DNA of 64,000 bases from Azonexus fungiphilus (lineage in GTDB: Bacteria > Pseudomonadota > Gammaproteobacteria > Burkholderiales > Rhodocyclaceae), in assembly GCF_003634965.1 (NCBI RefSeq), contig NZ_RBXP01000015.1:1-64000 (forward strand). Direction: 5' to 3'. The notes beneath the pieces were generated by a model, which had not been told where the DNA came from, ran no database searches, and was given only the letters and a program-made list of their open reading frames with translations. The position numbers and the translations under genes are program-made. Positions 17,849 to 27,202 of the stretch are shown here, in pieces. Numbering within the stretch: position 1 is the stretch's first letter; each line of letters opens with the position of its first letter.

Positions 17849-19107
17849 AAGCCCGCTTCACCCCAGCCCTCTTTGCCCACGCCGAAGCCGTCCTCGGCGA
17901 GGTGCTGCGCTTCGCGCATCCGGCCGATGCCGTCGTCTCCCGCTACTTCCGCGAGCATCGTCAGCTCGGTCACGCCGACCGCGGCTTCGTCGCCGAGACG
18001 GTGTTCGCCGTGCTCCGCCGCGGGCGCAGCATCGAGGCGCGCTGCGCCGGCCGCCTGTCCGACCGCCAGCGCCTGCTGGTGACGCTGGCGCTGACGCGCG
18101 GCTGGGGGCTGCGCGAACTGGCGCCGGTGCTCAACGCCAACGAGCAGGCCTGGCTCGAAGCCGCCCGGGCGCTGCCCGAGGCCGGGCTGCCGCCGGCGGT
18201 GCGCTGCGACCTGCCGGACTGGCTGCACGCCCGCCTGCTCGGCCAGTATCCGGAAGCCGAGGTCGAACAGCTGGCCGCCGCGCTCAACCGTCCGGCGCCA
18301 CTCGACCTGCGCGTCAATACCTTGAAGACGAATCGCGAGCAGCTGCTCGGCGAACTCGCCGCGGCCGGCATCGAGGCCGTCGCCGGCCAGTGGTCGTCGC
18401 TGGCCGTGCGCCTTGCCGACAAGCCGGCGCTGGCCAAGCACCCGCTCTTCCTCGGCGGTGCCTTCGAGGTCCAGGACGAGGGCAGCCAGCTGCTCGGCCT
18501 GCTGGTCGAGGCCCGGCGCGGCGAGATGGTCGTCGACTTCTGCGCCGGCGCCGGCGGCAAGACGCTGCTGCTCGGCGCCCAGATGCGCAACACCGGCCGC
18601 CTCTACGCCTTCGACGTCTCGGAAAAGCGCCTCGCCAACCTGAAGCCGCGGCTGGCCCGTTCCGGGCTGTCGAACGTCCATCCGGTGCGCATCGAGCACG
18701 AGCGCGACCTGAAGATCAAGCGCCTGGCCGGCAAGGCCGACCGCGTGCTGGTCGATGCGCCGTGTTCCGGCCTCGGCACGCTGCGCCGCAATCCCGACCT
18801 GAAATGGCGCCAGGACGCGGCGGCAATCGCCGAACTCGGCGCCAAGCAGACCGCCATCCTCGATTCGGCAGCGCGCCTGGTGCGCCCCGGCGGTCGCCTG
18901 GTCTATGCCACCTGCAGCCTGCTCGCCGAGGAAAACGAGGCGGTCGTCACCGACTTCCTCGCCCGGCATCCGGATTTCGTGCTGATGCCGGCGTCGACCG
19001 TGCTCGAACGCCAGGGCATCGCCCTGCCCGGCGACATGCTGCGCTTGCTGCCGCATCGCCACGATACCGACGGCTTCTTCGCCGCCGTGCTGGAGAAGCG
19101 GGCATGA
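17845..19107 (+). CDS. RsmB/NOP-family RNA cytosine-5 methyltransferase
   Basis: SAM-dependent methyltransferase of 420 residues acting on cytosine in RNA, probably 16S rRNA. The N-terminal third is a helical NusB-like region. The catalytic domain shows the SAM-binding CAGAGGKTLLLGA, the motif IV cysteine in VDAPCSGLGTLRRNPD and the motif VI cysteine in VYATCSLLAEENE, both needed for catalysis. RsmB itself is often next to fmt, which is not the case here, so a paralogue is possible. It is coupled by ATGA overlaps to the genes before and after it. Confidence 0.88.
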   Translation: MKARFTPALFAHAEAVLGEVLRFAHPADAVVSRYFREHRQLGHADRGFVAETVFAVLRRGRSIEARCAGRLSDRQRLLVTLALTRGWGLRELAPVLNANEQAWLEAARALPEAGLPPAVRCDLPDWLHARLLGQYPEAEVEQLAAALNRPAPLDLRVNTLKTNREQLLGELAAAGIEAVAGQWSSLAVRLADKPALAKHPLFLGGAFEVQDEGSQLLGLLVEARRGEMVVDFCAGAGGKTLLLGAQMRNTGRLYAFDVSEKRLANLKPRLARSGLSNVHPVRIEHERDLKIKRLAGKADRVLVDAPCSGLGTLRRNPDLKWRQDAAAIAELGAKQTAILDSAARLVRPGGRLVYATCSLLAEENEAVVTDFLARHPDFVLMPASTVLERQGIALPGDMLRLLPHRHDTDGFFAAVLEKRA

Positions 19108-20369
19108 CCGAGCACCAGGCGCTGCGCCTGCTGAGCAACCTGCTCGACGATTTCAGCGACCCCGCCTTCATCTGGCAGCTGGTCGCGCTGTTCGCCAGCC
19201 TGTTCGGCGCCTGGCTGGTCGCCCGTTACTGGCAGACGCGACCGGCCCAGGGCGAACGCGGCCGTCTCGGCCAGATCGGTGCACGCCTGGCCTTCCCGCT
19301 GACCGGGATGCTGCTGACCGGCGTCGCGCAACTGGCGCTCAAACCTTTCTTCGCGGTCACCCTGCTCAAGCTGGCGATGCCGCTGCTCGGCTCGATGGCG
19401 CTGGTGCGCGGCGTCATCTTCGTGCTCCGCCAGGCCTTTCCCGGCGCCGGCTGGCTGACCGCCTGGGAAAAACTGATCGCGACGCTGGTCTGGGGCTGGC
19501 TGGCGCTGTACATCACCGACCTGGCGCCGTTCGTGATCGAGGGGCTGGAGCAGGTCGATTTCCGCATCGGCAAGCAGCACCTCAACCTCTGGCTGATCGC
19601 CAGCGGCGCGGTGACGATCTTCCTCACCGTGGTCTTCGCGCTGTGGATCGCCGGCGTCATCGAGGCCCGCCTGATGGGCATGCGCAGCCTCGACGCCAAC
19701 CTGCGCATCGTCGGCGTGCGCGTTGCCAAGGCGGTGCTCACCGTTGTCGCGATCATTTCCAGCCTGGCCCTGGTCGGCATCGACATGACCGCGCTCTCGG
19801 TATTCACCGGCGCCCTCGGCGTCGGCCTCGGATTCGGCCTGCAGAAGATCGCCAGCAACTACGTGTCCGGCTTCATCATCCTGCTCGAGCGCTCGATCCG
19901 CATCGGCAACATCGTCCAGATCGGCAGCGACGCCGGCGAAGTCACCCAGATCACGACGCGCTACACGGTGCTCAAGCACCCCGGCGGCACCGAGTTCATC
20001 GTGCCCAACGAGACGCTGATCGGCAGCACGGTGCAGAACCAGACCTACTCGGACCGCCGCCTGCGCCTGGCGACGACGCTCGGTGTCGCCTACGACAGCG
20101 ATCTCGAACTGGCGATGCAGCTGATGGTCGATTGCGCCCAGGCGCAGGCGCGCGTGCTCGCCGATCCGGCACCGAAGGTGGTGCTGACCCAGTTTGCCGA
20201 CAGCAGCATCAACCTCGAACTCGGCTTCTGGGTCGACGACCCGGAGAATGGCCGCATGAACGTCGTCTCCGAGATCAACCTGGCGATCTGGCGCGCCTTC
20301 CGCGAGCACGGCATCAGCATTCCCTTCCCGCAGCGCGAAGTGCGCATCCTCAAGGGCGCCGGCGAGTAG
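19104..20369 (+). CDS. MscS-type mechanosensitive channel
   Basis: Inner-membrane channel protein of 421 residues, with several N-terminal hydrophobic helices (about residues 20-230) before the MscS core. The pore helix and cap region read LSVFTGALGVGLGFGLQKIASNYVSG, the defining MscS signature, followed by the beta domain (LERSIRIGNIVQI..EVTQITTRYTVLK). Such channels release solutes during hypo-osmotic shock. ATG at 19104 overlaps the methyltransferase stop. The operon seems to end here; a palindrome lies just downstream. Confidence 0.9.
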   Translation: MTEHQALRLLSNLLDDFSDPAFIWQLVALFASLFGAWLVARYWQTRPAQGERGRLGQIGARLAFPLTGMLLTGVAQLALKPFFAVTLLKLAMPLLGSMALVRGVIFVLRQAFPGAGWLTAWEKLIATLVWGWLALYITDLAPFVIEGLEQVDFRIGKQHLNLWLIASGAVTIFLTVVFALWIAGVIEARLMGMRSLDANLRIVGVRVAKAVLTVVAIISSLALVGIDMTALSVFTGALGVGLGFGLQKIASNYVSGFIILLERSIRIGNIVQIGSDAGEVTQITTRYTVLKHPGGTEFIVPNETLIGSTVQNQTYSDRRLRLATTLGVAYDSDLELAMQLMVDCAQAQARVLADPAPKVVLTQFADSSINLELGFWVDDPENGRMNVVSEINLAIWRAFREHGISIPFPQREVRILKGAGE

Positions 20370-20375
20370 ATCGGG

Positions 20376-20393
20376 AATCTGACGGTCGACCGT
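20376..20393. repeat. CGGTCGACCG palindrome, exact intergenic copy
   Basis: Exact ACGGTCGACCGT at 20382-20393, preceded by AATCTG as in the mutL copy. It starts 6 bases after the MscS stop, in non-coding DNA, so no protein constraint explains it. Confidence 0.65.
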
Positions 20394-20416
20394 GCCCGCC
20401 GGCCATTTATCGGTGG

Positions 20417-20446
20417 CAATGTCATTGGTTTATGTTGTTGACATTG
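20417..20446. promoter_or_regulatory. inverted repeat CAATGTCA/TGACATTG upstream of the DUF2914-like gene
   Basis: CAATGTCA (20417-20424) and TGACATTG (20439-20446) form an 8-base inverted repeat with a 14-base centre, about 50 bases before the next gene. It could be an operator or a weak hairpin; there is no T run. Confidence 0.3.
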
Positions 20447-20494
20447 TCGTTGCCGGCGCCTAACTTGGCCTGATCGGGATGCGAGGGGGCGGCG

Positions 20495-21019
20495 ATGCGG
20501 GCGAGGGCGGTCGGGATGGCGGGCTTGTGCCTGTGGCTGGCAGGGCCGGCGGCGGCACAGGATGAACTGGTCGAGATCGCCGAGGTGCGCTGGACGCGTG
20601 CCGTCGATCCGCTGACCCGGCAGCCGGGGGCGGCGCTGGTGACGGCGCCGGCGCGGACGCCGCTGACCCTGTGGATGCGTCTGCGCGCCGGCGAGGCCGG
20701 GCTGGCCAGGCTCGCCGCCGACGGCCGCCTGCCGTTGCGCCACCGCTGGTTCCGCGAGAGCTTCGCTGGCGTCAGTGCCGAGGGCGTCAGCGAAATGACC
20801 GATTCGATCGTCCTCGAGGCCGGCAAGCGCGAACTGCTCGGCCGTCTGCGCCGCGAGGCCGAGGCGCGCGGCAGTTTCGACTGGCGTACCTGGAGCGGCA
20901 AGGCCAGGCCCGGGCCGGGCCGCTGGAGTGTCGCCGTCGTCTATGCCGACAACACGCCGGTGCTGTGCCGCGGCGACGGCGCGCCGCAGCCCTGCCGTTA
21001 TGCGATCACGGTGAAATGA
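20495..21019 (+). CDS. exported protein with DUF2914-like C terminus
   Basis: Protein of 174 residues with a Sec signal peptide (MRARAVGMAGLCLWLAGPAAAQ, cut near AAAQD). The C-terminal part (RTWSGKARPGPGRWSVAVVY) resembles DUF2914, a small beta domain found in periplasmic proteins. This assignment is from pattern only. The start codon follows GAGGGGGCGGCG, a good ribosome site. Its stop overlaps the start of the following membrane protein (ATGATGA), so the two probably act together. Confidence 0.6.
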   Translation: MRARAVGMAGLCLWLAGPAAAQDELVEIAEVRWTRAVDPLTRQPGAALVTAPARTPLTLWMRLRAGEAGLARLAADGRLPLRHRWFRESFAGVSAEGVSEMTDSIVLEAGKRELLGRLRREAEARGSFDWRTWSGKARPGPGRWSVAVVYADNTPVLCRGDGAPQPCRYAITVK

Positions 21020-22056
21020 TGACGAGCCATCGCGACCCCGTGCTCGCCGGCGCCATCGGCGAAGCCCGCCTGCTCCTGGCCTATGCCGCCGAGAACGGCA
21101 TCGCGCTCGATCCCGCGCTGGTCGCCACCATCGTCGGCGCCCAACTGTCCGGCGATCCGGCCAGCGCGGACGATGTCGATGCCCAGGCGCGCTTCTGGCT
21201 CGCCTTTGCCGCCGTCGCCCGGGCCGTGCATCCGGTTTCGGCCGACAGCATCGCGGCGACGATGACTCGCCACGAGCGCCGCGGCTTCGCCGCCGGCCTG
21301 CTCGATCGCCTGCTCGGCAACAAGCCCACCAGCCATGCCGAACGCAGCATCTACCGGTTTTCGCTGCTCTCCTTTGTCGTTCTCGTCTGCCTGCTGGCGA
21401 CGCAGATGTACTGGGTCATCGGCGCCCGCCTCGAGGCCCAGTCGGGCCAGCTGATCGGCCAGGCCGAGGCGCTTTCGGGGCAGATGCTCAACCTGCGCAA
21501 GGCCCGCCTCGCCGACGATGCGCCGGAAGTCCTCCAGCTCGAGGCGGCCGGTGAACAGCTAGACCTCGAGCTGGCGATCCGGGTCGATGCGCTCGATCGC
21601 TGGAACGACGTCTGGCAGGCCTTGCTTCCCGGCATCCGTCGCGACCACGATGACGCTGCCGCGGCCAGTCCATTCACCACGCTGCGCAAGGCCAGACTGG
21701 AAGCTGGCCTGGCCAAGGAATGCATCGAACTCTACCTGCTGCCGCTGCTCTACGGACTGCTCGGCAGCTGCCTGCATGTGCTGCGCTCGCTGTCGGCCGG
21801 CATCGAGCGGCGCACCCACGTGCCCAGTCGGCTCTATCAGGTGCGCATCTACACCGGTGGGCTGGCCGGCCTGGTCGTCGGCTGGTTCGGCCTGGGCGGA
21901 GAAGCGGCCGGGTCGCTGGCCTCGCTGACGCCGTTCGCGCTGGCCTTCCTCGCCGGCTACAGTGTCGAAGTCCTGTTTGCCTTCATGGACCGCCTGGTCG
22001 CCGTCTTTGCCGGGCGGCGCGACGCCGCCGGCAGCGAGGCCGGTCCGCGCCGCTGA
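21016..22056 (+). CDS. hypothetical membrane protein
   Basis: Protein of 346 residues not assigned to a named family. The first 110 residues are soluble and Ala-rich; membrane segments lie at about 116-136, and three near 240-260, 280-300 and 310-330. Between them is a helical, charged region (residues 140-220) likely to form a coiled coil in the periplasm. It is coupled to the exported DUF2914-like protein by an ATGA-type overlap. No catalytic motif is visible. Confidence 0.65.
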   Translation: MMTSHRDPVLAGAIGEARLLLAYAAENGIALDPALVATIVGAQLSGDPASADDVDAQARFWLAFAAVARAVHPVSADSIAATMTRHERRGFAAGLLDRLLGNKPTSHAERSIYRFSLLSFVVLVCLLATQMYWVIGARLEAQSGQLIGQAEALSGQMLNLRKARLADDAPEVLQLEAAGEQLDLELAIRVDALDRWNDVWQALLPGIRRDHDDAAAASPFTTLRKARLEAGLAKECIELYLLPLLYGLLGSCLHVLRSLSAGIERRTHVPSRLYQVRIYTGGLAGLVVGWFGLGGEAAGSLASLTPFALAFLAGYSVEVLFAFMDRLVAVFAGRRDAAGSEAGPRR

Positions 22057-22099
22057 GGCGGATTTGCCGAGGCTGCCCGGTGATTTGCATGCGAATCGA

Positions 22100-22128
22100 T
22101 TGTAATTCTCGAAACGACTGCATATACT
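22100..22128 (+). promoter_or_regulatory. strong sigma-70 promoter candidate
   Basis: TTGTAA (22100-22105), a 17-base spacer and TATACT (22123-22128) stand in an A/T-rich patch. Transcription would begin near 22135, about 27 bases before the small gene at 22162. This is the best sigma-70 match in the window. Confidence 0.6.
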
Positions 22129-22161
22129 CGGCGTACAGCTTTGATCTAGCGGGGGTTTTCT

Positions 22162-22395
22162 ATGCTGGCTGGAACAATCAGCAAGTATCTGTTCCGGATC
22201 CGGACACGCAATGGCGTGATCGTCGAACACCTTTCGTTCTACGGTCGCGACGAAACGGAGGCGCGGCGCAAGGTCGCGCAGATCTACAACCACTGCGAGG
22301 TCCTGGAATGCGTGCCGCACCAGGTGACGATGAACGGCCGCCTGGGCACGGTCAACTACGAGGACGTGGTCGACCTGATCAGCGCGTCGTCCTGA
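22162..22395 (+). CDS. small hypothetical protein, 77 residues
   Basis: Short gene with its own promoter and a GGGGG ribosome site 7 bases before ATG. The product is mixed alpha/beta, starting MLAGTISKYLFRIRTRNGVI with several basic residues in the first 40, and has Cys47 and Cys52 (residues approximate). No family is recognised. Its last 17 bases overlap the 3' end of the convergent ParA-like gene. The promoter and ribosome site make it a likely real gene despite its size. Confidence 0.65.
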   Translation: MLAGTISKYLFRIRTRNGVIVEHLSFYGRDETEARRKVAQIYNHCEVLECVPHQVTMNGRLGTVNYEDVVDLISASS

Positions 22396-23158
22396 TCGGC
22401 AGGCTGCCGCGTTCGACCAGTTCGTCGAACAGCGCCCGGTAGTCGTGGGCGCCGGTGCTGCTCGCGTTGTGCCGGAAGACATCCTGGTTCATCGACGGGC
22501 TCTCGGCGACGGTGACGTTCTCCGAGATCGCGGTGTCGAGGACTTCGTCGCCGTAGCGTTCGCGCAGCTTGTTGCGCACGTCGTCGCTCATCCGCCGCCG
22601 GCGGTCGAAGCGGGTCAGCAGGTAGTAGCGGGGGATGCGCCGCTTCATCACCGGTTCGAGCACCTGCAGCGTCCGCGTGATCTGGTCGGCGGCCTGCAGC
22701 GACAGGTAGTCGGTGGACACCGGAATGACCAGGCAGTCGCTGGCGAAGATCGCATTCAACGCGAGCACGCCGATATACGGACAGCAGTCGATCAGGCAGT
22801 GGCGCTCCGGGTGTTTTTCCTCGAGCACGTCTAGACCGTGGCGCAGCTTGTTGAGGATCGCCGGTCCCTTGCCGAAGATCGAATCGACCTTGATCAGTTG
22901 CTGGTGGGCCGGGATCAGGCGGCCGATGTTCTCCCAGTCGACTTCGAGTTCCTCGAGCGCGCGCAGGTCCTGGAAGAAGGCAAACAGGCTGTGTCCGGAT
23001 TCCAGCGGCGTCTTGCCGTGGATGCTGGATAGATGGCCCTGCGGATCCAGGTCGATCAGCAGCGGCGGGTTGCCGGAGCGCTGCAGCGCGGCACCGAGAT
23101 TGAGCGCGGTAGTCGTCTTTCCGACCCCGCCTTTCTGGTTGAAGATGGCGATTCGCAT
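22379..23158 (-). CDS. ParA/Soj-family ATPase
   Basis: Walker-type ATPase of 259 residues. The deviant Walker A motif KGGVGKTTTALNLG (first Lys at residue 9) defines ParA/MinD proteins; LLIDLDPQGHLS and HCLIDCCPYIG follow. Such proteins position chromosomes, plasmids or protein arrays on the nucleoid. There is no parB or parS-like cluster beside it and no replication gene, so it is an orphan, possibly positioning another cargo. It is divergent from argD, with a 139-base gap. Confidence 0.85.
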   Translation of the reverse strand: MRIAIFNQKGGVGKTTTALNLGAALQRSGNPPLLIDLDPQGHLSSIHGKTPLESGHSLFAFFQDLRALEELEVDWENIGRLIPAHQQLIKVDSIFGKGPAILNKLRHGLDVLEEKHPERHCLIDCCPYIGVLALNAIFASDCLVIPVSTDYLSLQAADQITRTLQVLEPVMKRRIPRYYLLTRFDRRRRMSDDVRNKLRERYGDEVLDTAISENVTVAESPSMNQDVFRHNASSTGAHDYRALFDELVERGSLPIRTTR

Positions 23159-23297
23159 GGTTTGGCCGTTCTATACAAGGCGCTATTTTTCACTTAACAT
23201 TCAGCTTTCTGCAACTCTTTCCGGATATTTTTGCCGGTCCGCGTTGCAATCGTTCCGGCGGCGATGGCCGCCGTTTTCGTTTTATGGGGTTTGCCTC

Positions 23298-24470
23298 ATG
23301 TCGCATGTCATGAACACCTACGCCCGCCTGCCGGTGGCTTTCAGCCATGGCAAGGGCAGCCGGGTCACCGATACCGAGGGCCGCGAGTACCTGGATGCGC
23401 TCTCCGGGATCGCCGTCAATACCCTCGGCCATGCCCATCCCAGGCTCGTTGCCGCGATTGCCGAGCAGGCCGGACGCCTGATCCACACTTCCAATCTTTA
23501 CGGTGCCGTCGGCCAGGAGCGTCTTGCCGACCGCCTGTGCGCGCTCTCCGGGATGCAGGAAGTCTTCTTCGGCAATTCCGGCGCGGAAGCCAACGAGGCC
23601 GCGATCAAGCTGGCACGTTTCTACGGCCACAAGAAGGGCATCGAACTGCCGACCGTGATCGTCATGGAAAAGTCGTTTCACGGACGGACCATGGCCACCC
23701 TGTCGGCGACCGGAAACTACAAGGTCCAGGTCGGTTTCGAGCCGCTGGTCGCCGGTTTCGTCCGGGTGCCTTACGGCGATCTCGATGCCATTCGCGCCGT
23801 CGCCGAACAGAACCCCAACATCGTCGCGGTGATGCTCGAGGTCATTCAGGGCGAAGGCGGCATCCACCTGCGCGAGCCGGCCTACTATCAGGGGGTTCGC
23901 CAACTTTGCGATGCCCATGACTGGCTGATGATCTGCGACGAAGTCCAGTGCGGCATGGGCCGGACCGGCAAGTGGTTCGGCTACCAGCAGGTCGGCGTCC
24001 AGCCGGACATCGCGACCCTGGCCAAGGGACTCGGTTCCGGCGTGCCGATCGGTGCCTGCATGGCCGGCGGCCGTGCCGCCGGACTGTTCGGTCCGGGCAA
24101 TCACGGTTCGACCTTCGGCGGCAATCCGCTGGTCTGCGCAGCGGCCCTGACGACGCTCGACTGCATCGAGGAAGAGGGCTTGCTCGCCAACGCCGAAAAC
24201 ATCGGCAAGCTGATCCGCCAGCGTCTGGCGGCCGGACTGGCCGATGCCCAGGGCGTCGTCGATATCCGCGGCCACGGTCTGATGATCGGCATCGAACTGG
24301 ATCGCCCGTGCGGGGTGCTGGTCACCCAGGGGCTGGCGGCCGGTCTGCTGATCAACGTTACCGGCGATACCGTGGTGCGCCTGCTGCCGCCGCTCAACTT
24401 CAGCGAGCGTGACGCCAGCGAACTGGTTGACCGCATGATTCCGCTGATCAAGGCCTTCCTGGCGGGGTAA
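23298..24470 (+). CDS. argD: acetylornithine aminotransferase
   Basis: PLP enzyme of arginine synthesis, 390 residues. The class III aminotransferase blocks are present: FFGNSGAEANEAAIKLAR, HGRTMATLSATGN, EVIQGEGGIH, ICDEVQCGMGRTG and the PLP lysine in LAKGLGSGVPIGA. ATG at 23298 gives MSHVMNTYARLPVAFSHG, the usual start; a second ATG lies 12 bases on. argF follows after 3 bases and argG after a further 32, so this is an argDFG operon. The enzyme may also serve as succinyldiaminopimelate aminotransferase. Confidence 0.94.
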   Translation: MSHVMNTYARLPVAFSHGKGSRVTDTEGREYLDALSGIAVNTLGHAHPRLVAAIAEQAGRLIHTSNLYGAVGQERLADRLCALSGMQEVFFGNSGAEANEAAIKLARFYGHKKGIELPTVIVMEKSFHGRTMATLSATGNYKVQVGFEPLVAGFVRVPYGDLDAIRAVAEQNPNIVAVMLEVIQGEGGIHLREPAYYQGVRQLCDAHDWLMICDEVQCGMGRTGKWFGYQQVGVQPDIATLAKGLGSGVPIGACMAGGRAAGLFGPGNHGSTFGGNPLVCAAALTTLDCIEEEGLLANAENIGKLIRQRLAAGLADAQGVVDIRGHGLMIGIELDRPCGVLVTQGLAAGLLINVTGDTVVRLLPPLNFSERDASELVDRMIPLIKAFLAG

Positions 24471-24473
24471 GAC

Positions 24474-25394
24474 ATGGCGATCAAGCACTTCCTGCAGTTC
24501 AAGGATTTTTCCCGCGACGAACACCAGTACGTTTTCGAGCGTACGCGCTGGATCAAGGACCAGTTCAAGTCCTACCAGAAGTACTGGCCGCTGACCGACC
24601 GCACGCTGGTGATGATCTTCGAGAAGGCGAGCACGCGCACCCGCCTGTCGTTCGAGGCCGGCGTCCAGCAGCTCGGTGGCTCGGCGATCTACCTGAACAC
24701 CCGCGACTCGCAACTGGGCCGCGGCGAGCCGGTCGAGGACGCGGCCCAGGTGATCTCGCGGATGAGCGACATCGTGATGATCCGCACCTTCGAGCAGGAA
24801 ATCATCGAGCGCTTCGCCGCCAATTCGCGGGTGCCGGTGATCAACGGCCTGACCAACGAATACCATCCCTGCCAGATCCTCGCCGACATCTTCACCTACA
24901 TCGAACATCGCGGCTGCATCCAGGGCAAGACGGTGGCCTGGGTCGGCGACGCCAACAACATGTGCAACACCTGGCTGCAGGCGGCGGAAGTCCTCGATTT
25001 CAAGGTGCATGTGTCGACGCCGCCGGGCTACGAATTGAACCCGGCCCTGATCGCCGGGGTCGACGCTTCGCGCTACGCGGTTTTCGGCGATCCGATGGAC
25101 GCCTGCCGCGGTGCCGACCTGGTGACCACCGATGTGTGGACGTCGATGGGCTACGAAGCCGAGAACGAGGAAAGAATGAAGGCCTTCGCCGACTGGTGCG
25201 TCGACGCCGAGATGATGGCGGTCGCCGACCCGAAGGCGGTGTTCATGCACTGCCTGCCGGCGCATCGCGGCGAGGAGGTCACCGCCGAGGTCATCGACGG
25301 TCCGCAGTCGGTGGTCTGGGACGAGGCCGAGAACCGGCTGCATGTCCAGAAGGCATTGATGGAATACCTGCTGCTCGGCCGGCTGAAGGTCTGA
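24474..25394 (+). CDS. argF: ornithine carbamoyltransferase
   Basis: Makes citrulline from ornithine and carbamoyl phosphate. The 306 residues are typical. The carbamoyl-phosphate motif FEKASTRTRLSFEAG, the NGLTNEYHPCQILAD block and the ornithine-binding MHCLPAHRGEEV are all intact. It stands between argD and argG in a plus-strand operon. Confidence 0.97.
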   Translation: MAIKHFLQFKDFSRDEHQYVFERTRWIKDQFKSYQKYWPLTDRTLVMIFEKASTRTRLSFEAGVQQLGGSAIYLNTRDSQLGRGEPVEDAAQVISRMSDIVMIRTFEQEIIERFAANSRVPVINGLTNEYHPCQILADIFTYIEHRGCIQGKTVAWVGDANNMCNTWLQAAEVLDFKVHVSTPPGYELNPALIAGVDASRYAVFGDPMDACRGADLVTTDVWTSMGYEAENEERMKAFADWCVDAEMMAVADPKAVFMHCLPAHRGEEVTAEVIDGPQSVVWDEAENRLHVQKALMEYLLLGRLKV

Positions 25395-25426
25395 GCGGCA
25401 TTGTCAAAACGTAACGGGAAAAGCAA

Positions 25427-26659
25427 ATGAGCGACGTCAAGAAAGTGGTTCTCGCCTATTCGGGCGGTCTGGATACCTCGGTCATCCTCAAGTGGCTGCA
25501 GGATACCTATCAATGCGAGGTGGTGACCTTCACCGCCGACCTCGGCCAGGGCGAGGAGCTCGAGCCGGCACGCGCCAAGGCGCTGAAGTTCGGGATCAAG
25601 CCGGAAAACATCTTCATCGACGACGTGCGCGAGGAATTCGTGCGCGATTTCGTCTTCCCGATGTTCCGTGCCAACACTGTCTACGAAGGCGAATACCTGC
25701 TCGGTACCTCGATCGCCCGGCCGCTGATCGCCAAGCGCCTGATCGAGATCGCCAATGCCACCGGCGCCGACGCGATCTCGCACGGTGCGACCGGCAAGGG
25801 CAACGACCAGGTCCGCTTCGAGCTCGGCGCCTATGCGCTCAAGCCGGGCGTCAAGGTGATCGCGCCGTGGCGCGAGTGGGACCTGCTGTCGCGCGAGAAG
25901 CTGCTTGCCTACGCCGAGAGCAACGGCATCCCGATCGAGATGAAGCACCGCAACGGCGGCTCGCCCTACTCGATGGACGCCAACCTGCTGCACATCTCCT
26001 TCGAAGGCCGTCACCTCGAAGACCCGGCGGCCGAAGCCGAGGAAAGCATGTGGCGCTGGACGGTGTCGCCGGAAGCCGCGCCGGATGCCGCGCAGTACCT
26101 CGATCTCGAGTTCGAGAAGGGCGACCTGGTCGCCATCGACGGCGTGCGCATGAAGGCGCACGAACTGCTGGCCAAGCTCAACGAACTCGGCGGCAAGCAC
26201 GGCATCGGCCGTCTCGATCTGGTCGAGAACCGCTACGTCGGCATGAAGTCGCGTGGCTGCTACGAAACCCCGGGCGGGACGATCCTGCTGCGCGCCCACC
26301 GTGCCATCGAGTCGATCACCCTCGACCGCGAAGTCGCCCACCTCAAGGACGACCTGATGCCGCGCTACGCCAGCCTGATCTACAACGGCTACTGGTGGAG
26401 CCCGGAGCGGCGTGCGCTGCAGGCCCTGATCGATCACACCCAGTCCACGGTCAACGGTTCGGTACGTCTGAAACTGTACAAGGGCAACGTCATCGTCGTC
26501 GGTCGCGACTCGAAGAGCGATTCGCTGTTCGACCCGACCATCGCCACCTTCGAGGACGATGCCGGCGCCTACGACCAGAAGGACGCGGGCGGCTTCATCA
26601 AGCTCAACGCCCTGCGCATGCGCATCGCCGCCAACCTGCAGGCGAAGAAGGGCAAGTAA
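25427..26659 (+). CDS. argG: argininosuccinate synthase
   Basis: ATP-dependent joining of citrulline and aspartate, 410 residues. The N-terminal PP-loop [11 protein letters not shown] is intact and followed by the [15 protein letters not shown] motif of the family. It ends the arginine genes of the operon; three small genes follow with gaps of 0 to 6 bases, so the transcript probably continues to the terminator at 27723. The argininosuccinate lyase gene is not in the window. Confidence 0.97.
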   Translation: MSDVKKVVLAYSGGLDTSVILKWLQDTYQCEVVTFTADLGQGEELEPARAKALKFGIKPENIFIDDVREEFVRDFVFPMFRANTVYEGEYLLGTSIARPLIAKRLIEIANATGADAISHGATGKGNDQVRFELGAYALKPGVKVIAPWREWDLLSREKLLAYAESNGIPIEMKHRNGGSPYSMDANLLHISFEGRHLEDPAAEAEESMWRWTVSPEAAPDAAQYLDLEFEKGDLVAIDGVRMKAHELLAKLNELGGKHGIGRLDLVENRYVGMKSRGCYETPGGTILLRAHRAIESITLDREVAHLKDDLMPRYASLIYNGYWWSPERRALQALIDHTQSTVNGSVRLKLYKGNVIVVGRDSKSDSLFDPTIATFEDDAGAYDQKDAGGFIKLNALRMRIAANLQAKKGK

Positions 26660-26662
26660 GCG

Positions 26663-26884
26663 ATGGAAGGCACCGTATTCGGCCTGAACGAGGAACAGAT
26701 CGCCGATTTCTTCTCGACCTGGGGCGTCGGTGCCTTCATCCTGTTCATGCTGTTCATCATCGGCGAGATCGCCTGGAAGTCGAAAGCCGGCAAGACGGGC
26801 ACCTTCGTGCTGTTCTTCGTGCTCGCTTTCGGCATGGTCGGTTTCATCGCCAAGTCCGTCATCCAGAAAATGTGGGGAATTTGA
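26663..26884 (+). CDS. DUF2788 small membrane protein
   Basis: Protein of 73 residues with two hydrophobic helices (about 20-39 and 48-66) joined by a short basic loop (WKSKAGKTG). It matches the pattern of DUF2788, a small family known mainly from beta-proteobacteria and without a known function. It lies 3 bases after argG and directly abuts ppnP. Confidence 0.75.
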   Translation: MEGTVFGLNEEQIADFFSTWGVGAFILFMLFIIGEIAWKSKAGKTGTFVLFFVLAFGMVGFIAKSVIQKMWGI

Positions 26885-27196
26885 ATGTCGCAATACGACA
26901 ACGTTTCGGTGGTCAAGCAGGCCAATGTTTATTTCGACGGCAAGTGCGTCAGCCATACCGTCATCCTTGCCGATGGCACGAAGAAGACGGTCGGCGTGAT
27001 CCTGCCGTCCAGCCTGACCTTCAATACCGGCGCGCCGGAAATCATGGAAGGCGTCGGCGGTTCCTGCCGCGTCAAGCTCAAGGGCGAGAGCGAGTGGAAG
27101 ACCTACGCAGCCGGCCAGTCCTTCGACGTGCCCGGCAACTCGAGCTTCGAGATCGCCTGCGACGAGCCCTATCACTACGTCTGCCACTTCGGGTAA
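26885..27196 (+). CDS. ppnP: pyrimidine/purine nucleoside phosphorylase (DUF1255)
   Basis: Small cupin-fold phosphorylase of 103 residues that splits several nucleosides into base and ribose-1-phosphate. The family pattern runs [17 protein letters not shown], then [20 protein letters not shown], then [14 protein letters not shown]. Length and motif order agree with the E. coli protein. It is tightly packed between DUF2788 and yajQ. Confidence 0.92.
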   Translation: MSQYDNVSVVKQANVYFDGKCVSHTVILADGTKKTVGVILPSSLTFNTGAPEIMEGVGGSCRVKLKGESEWKTYAAGQSFDVPGNSSFEIACDEPYHYVCHFG

Positions 27197-27202
27197 GCGA
27201 CC

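Noticed and set aside
22713-23297. Upstream extension of the argD frame
   Set aside because: It is antisense to parA and lacks a ribosome site; argD orthologues start at about 23298.
23159-23297. Candidate ArgR or attenuation site ahead of argD
   Set aside because: The gap is A/T-rich, but no ArgR-box pair or leader peptide with arginine codons could be made out.
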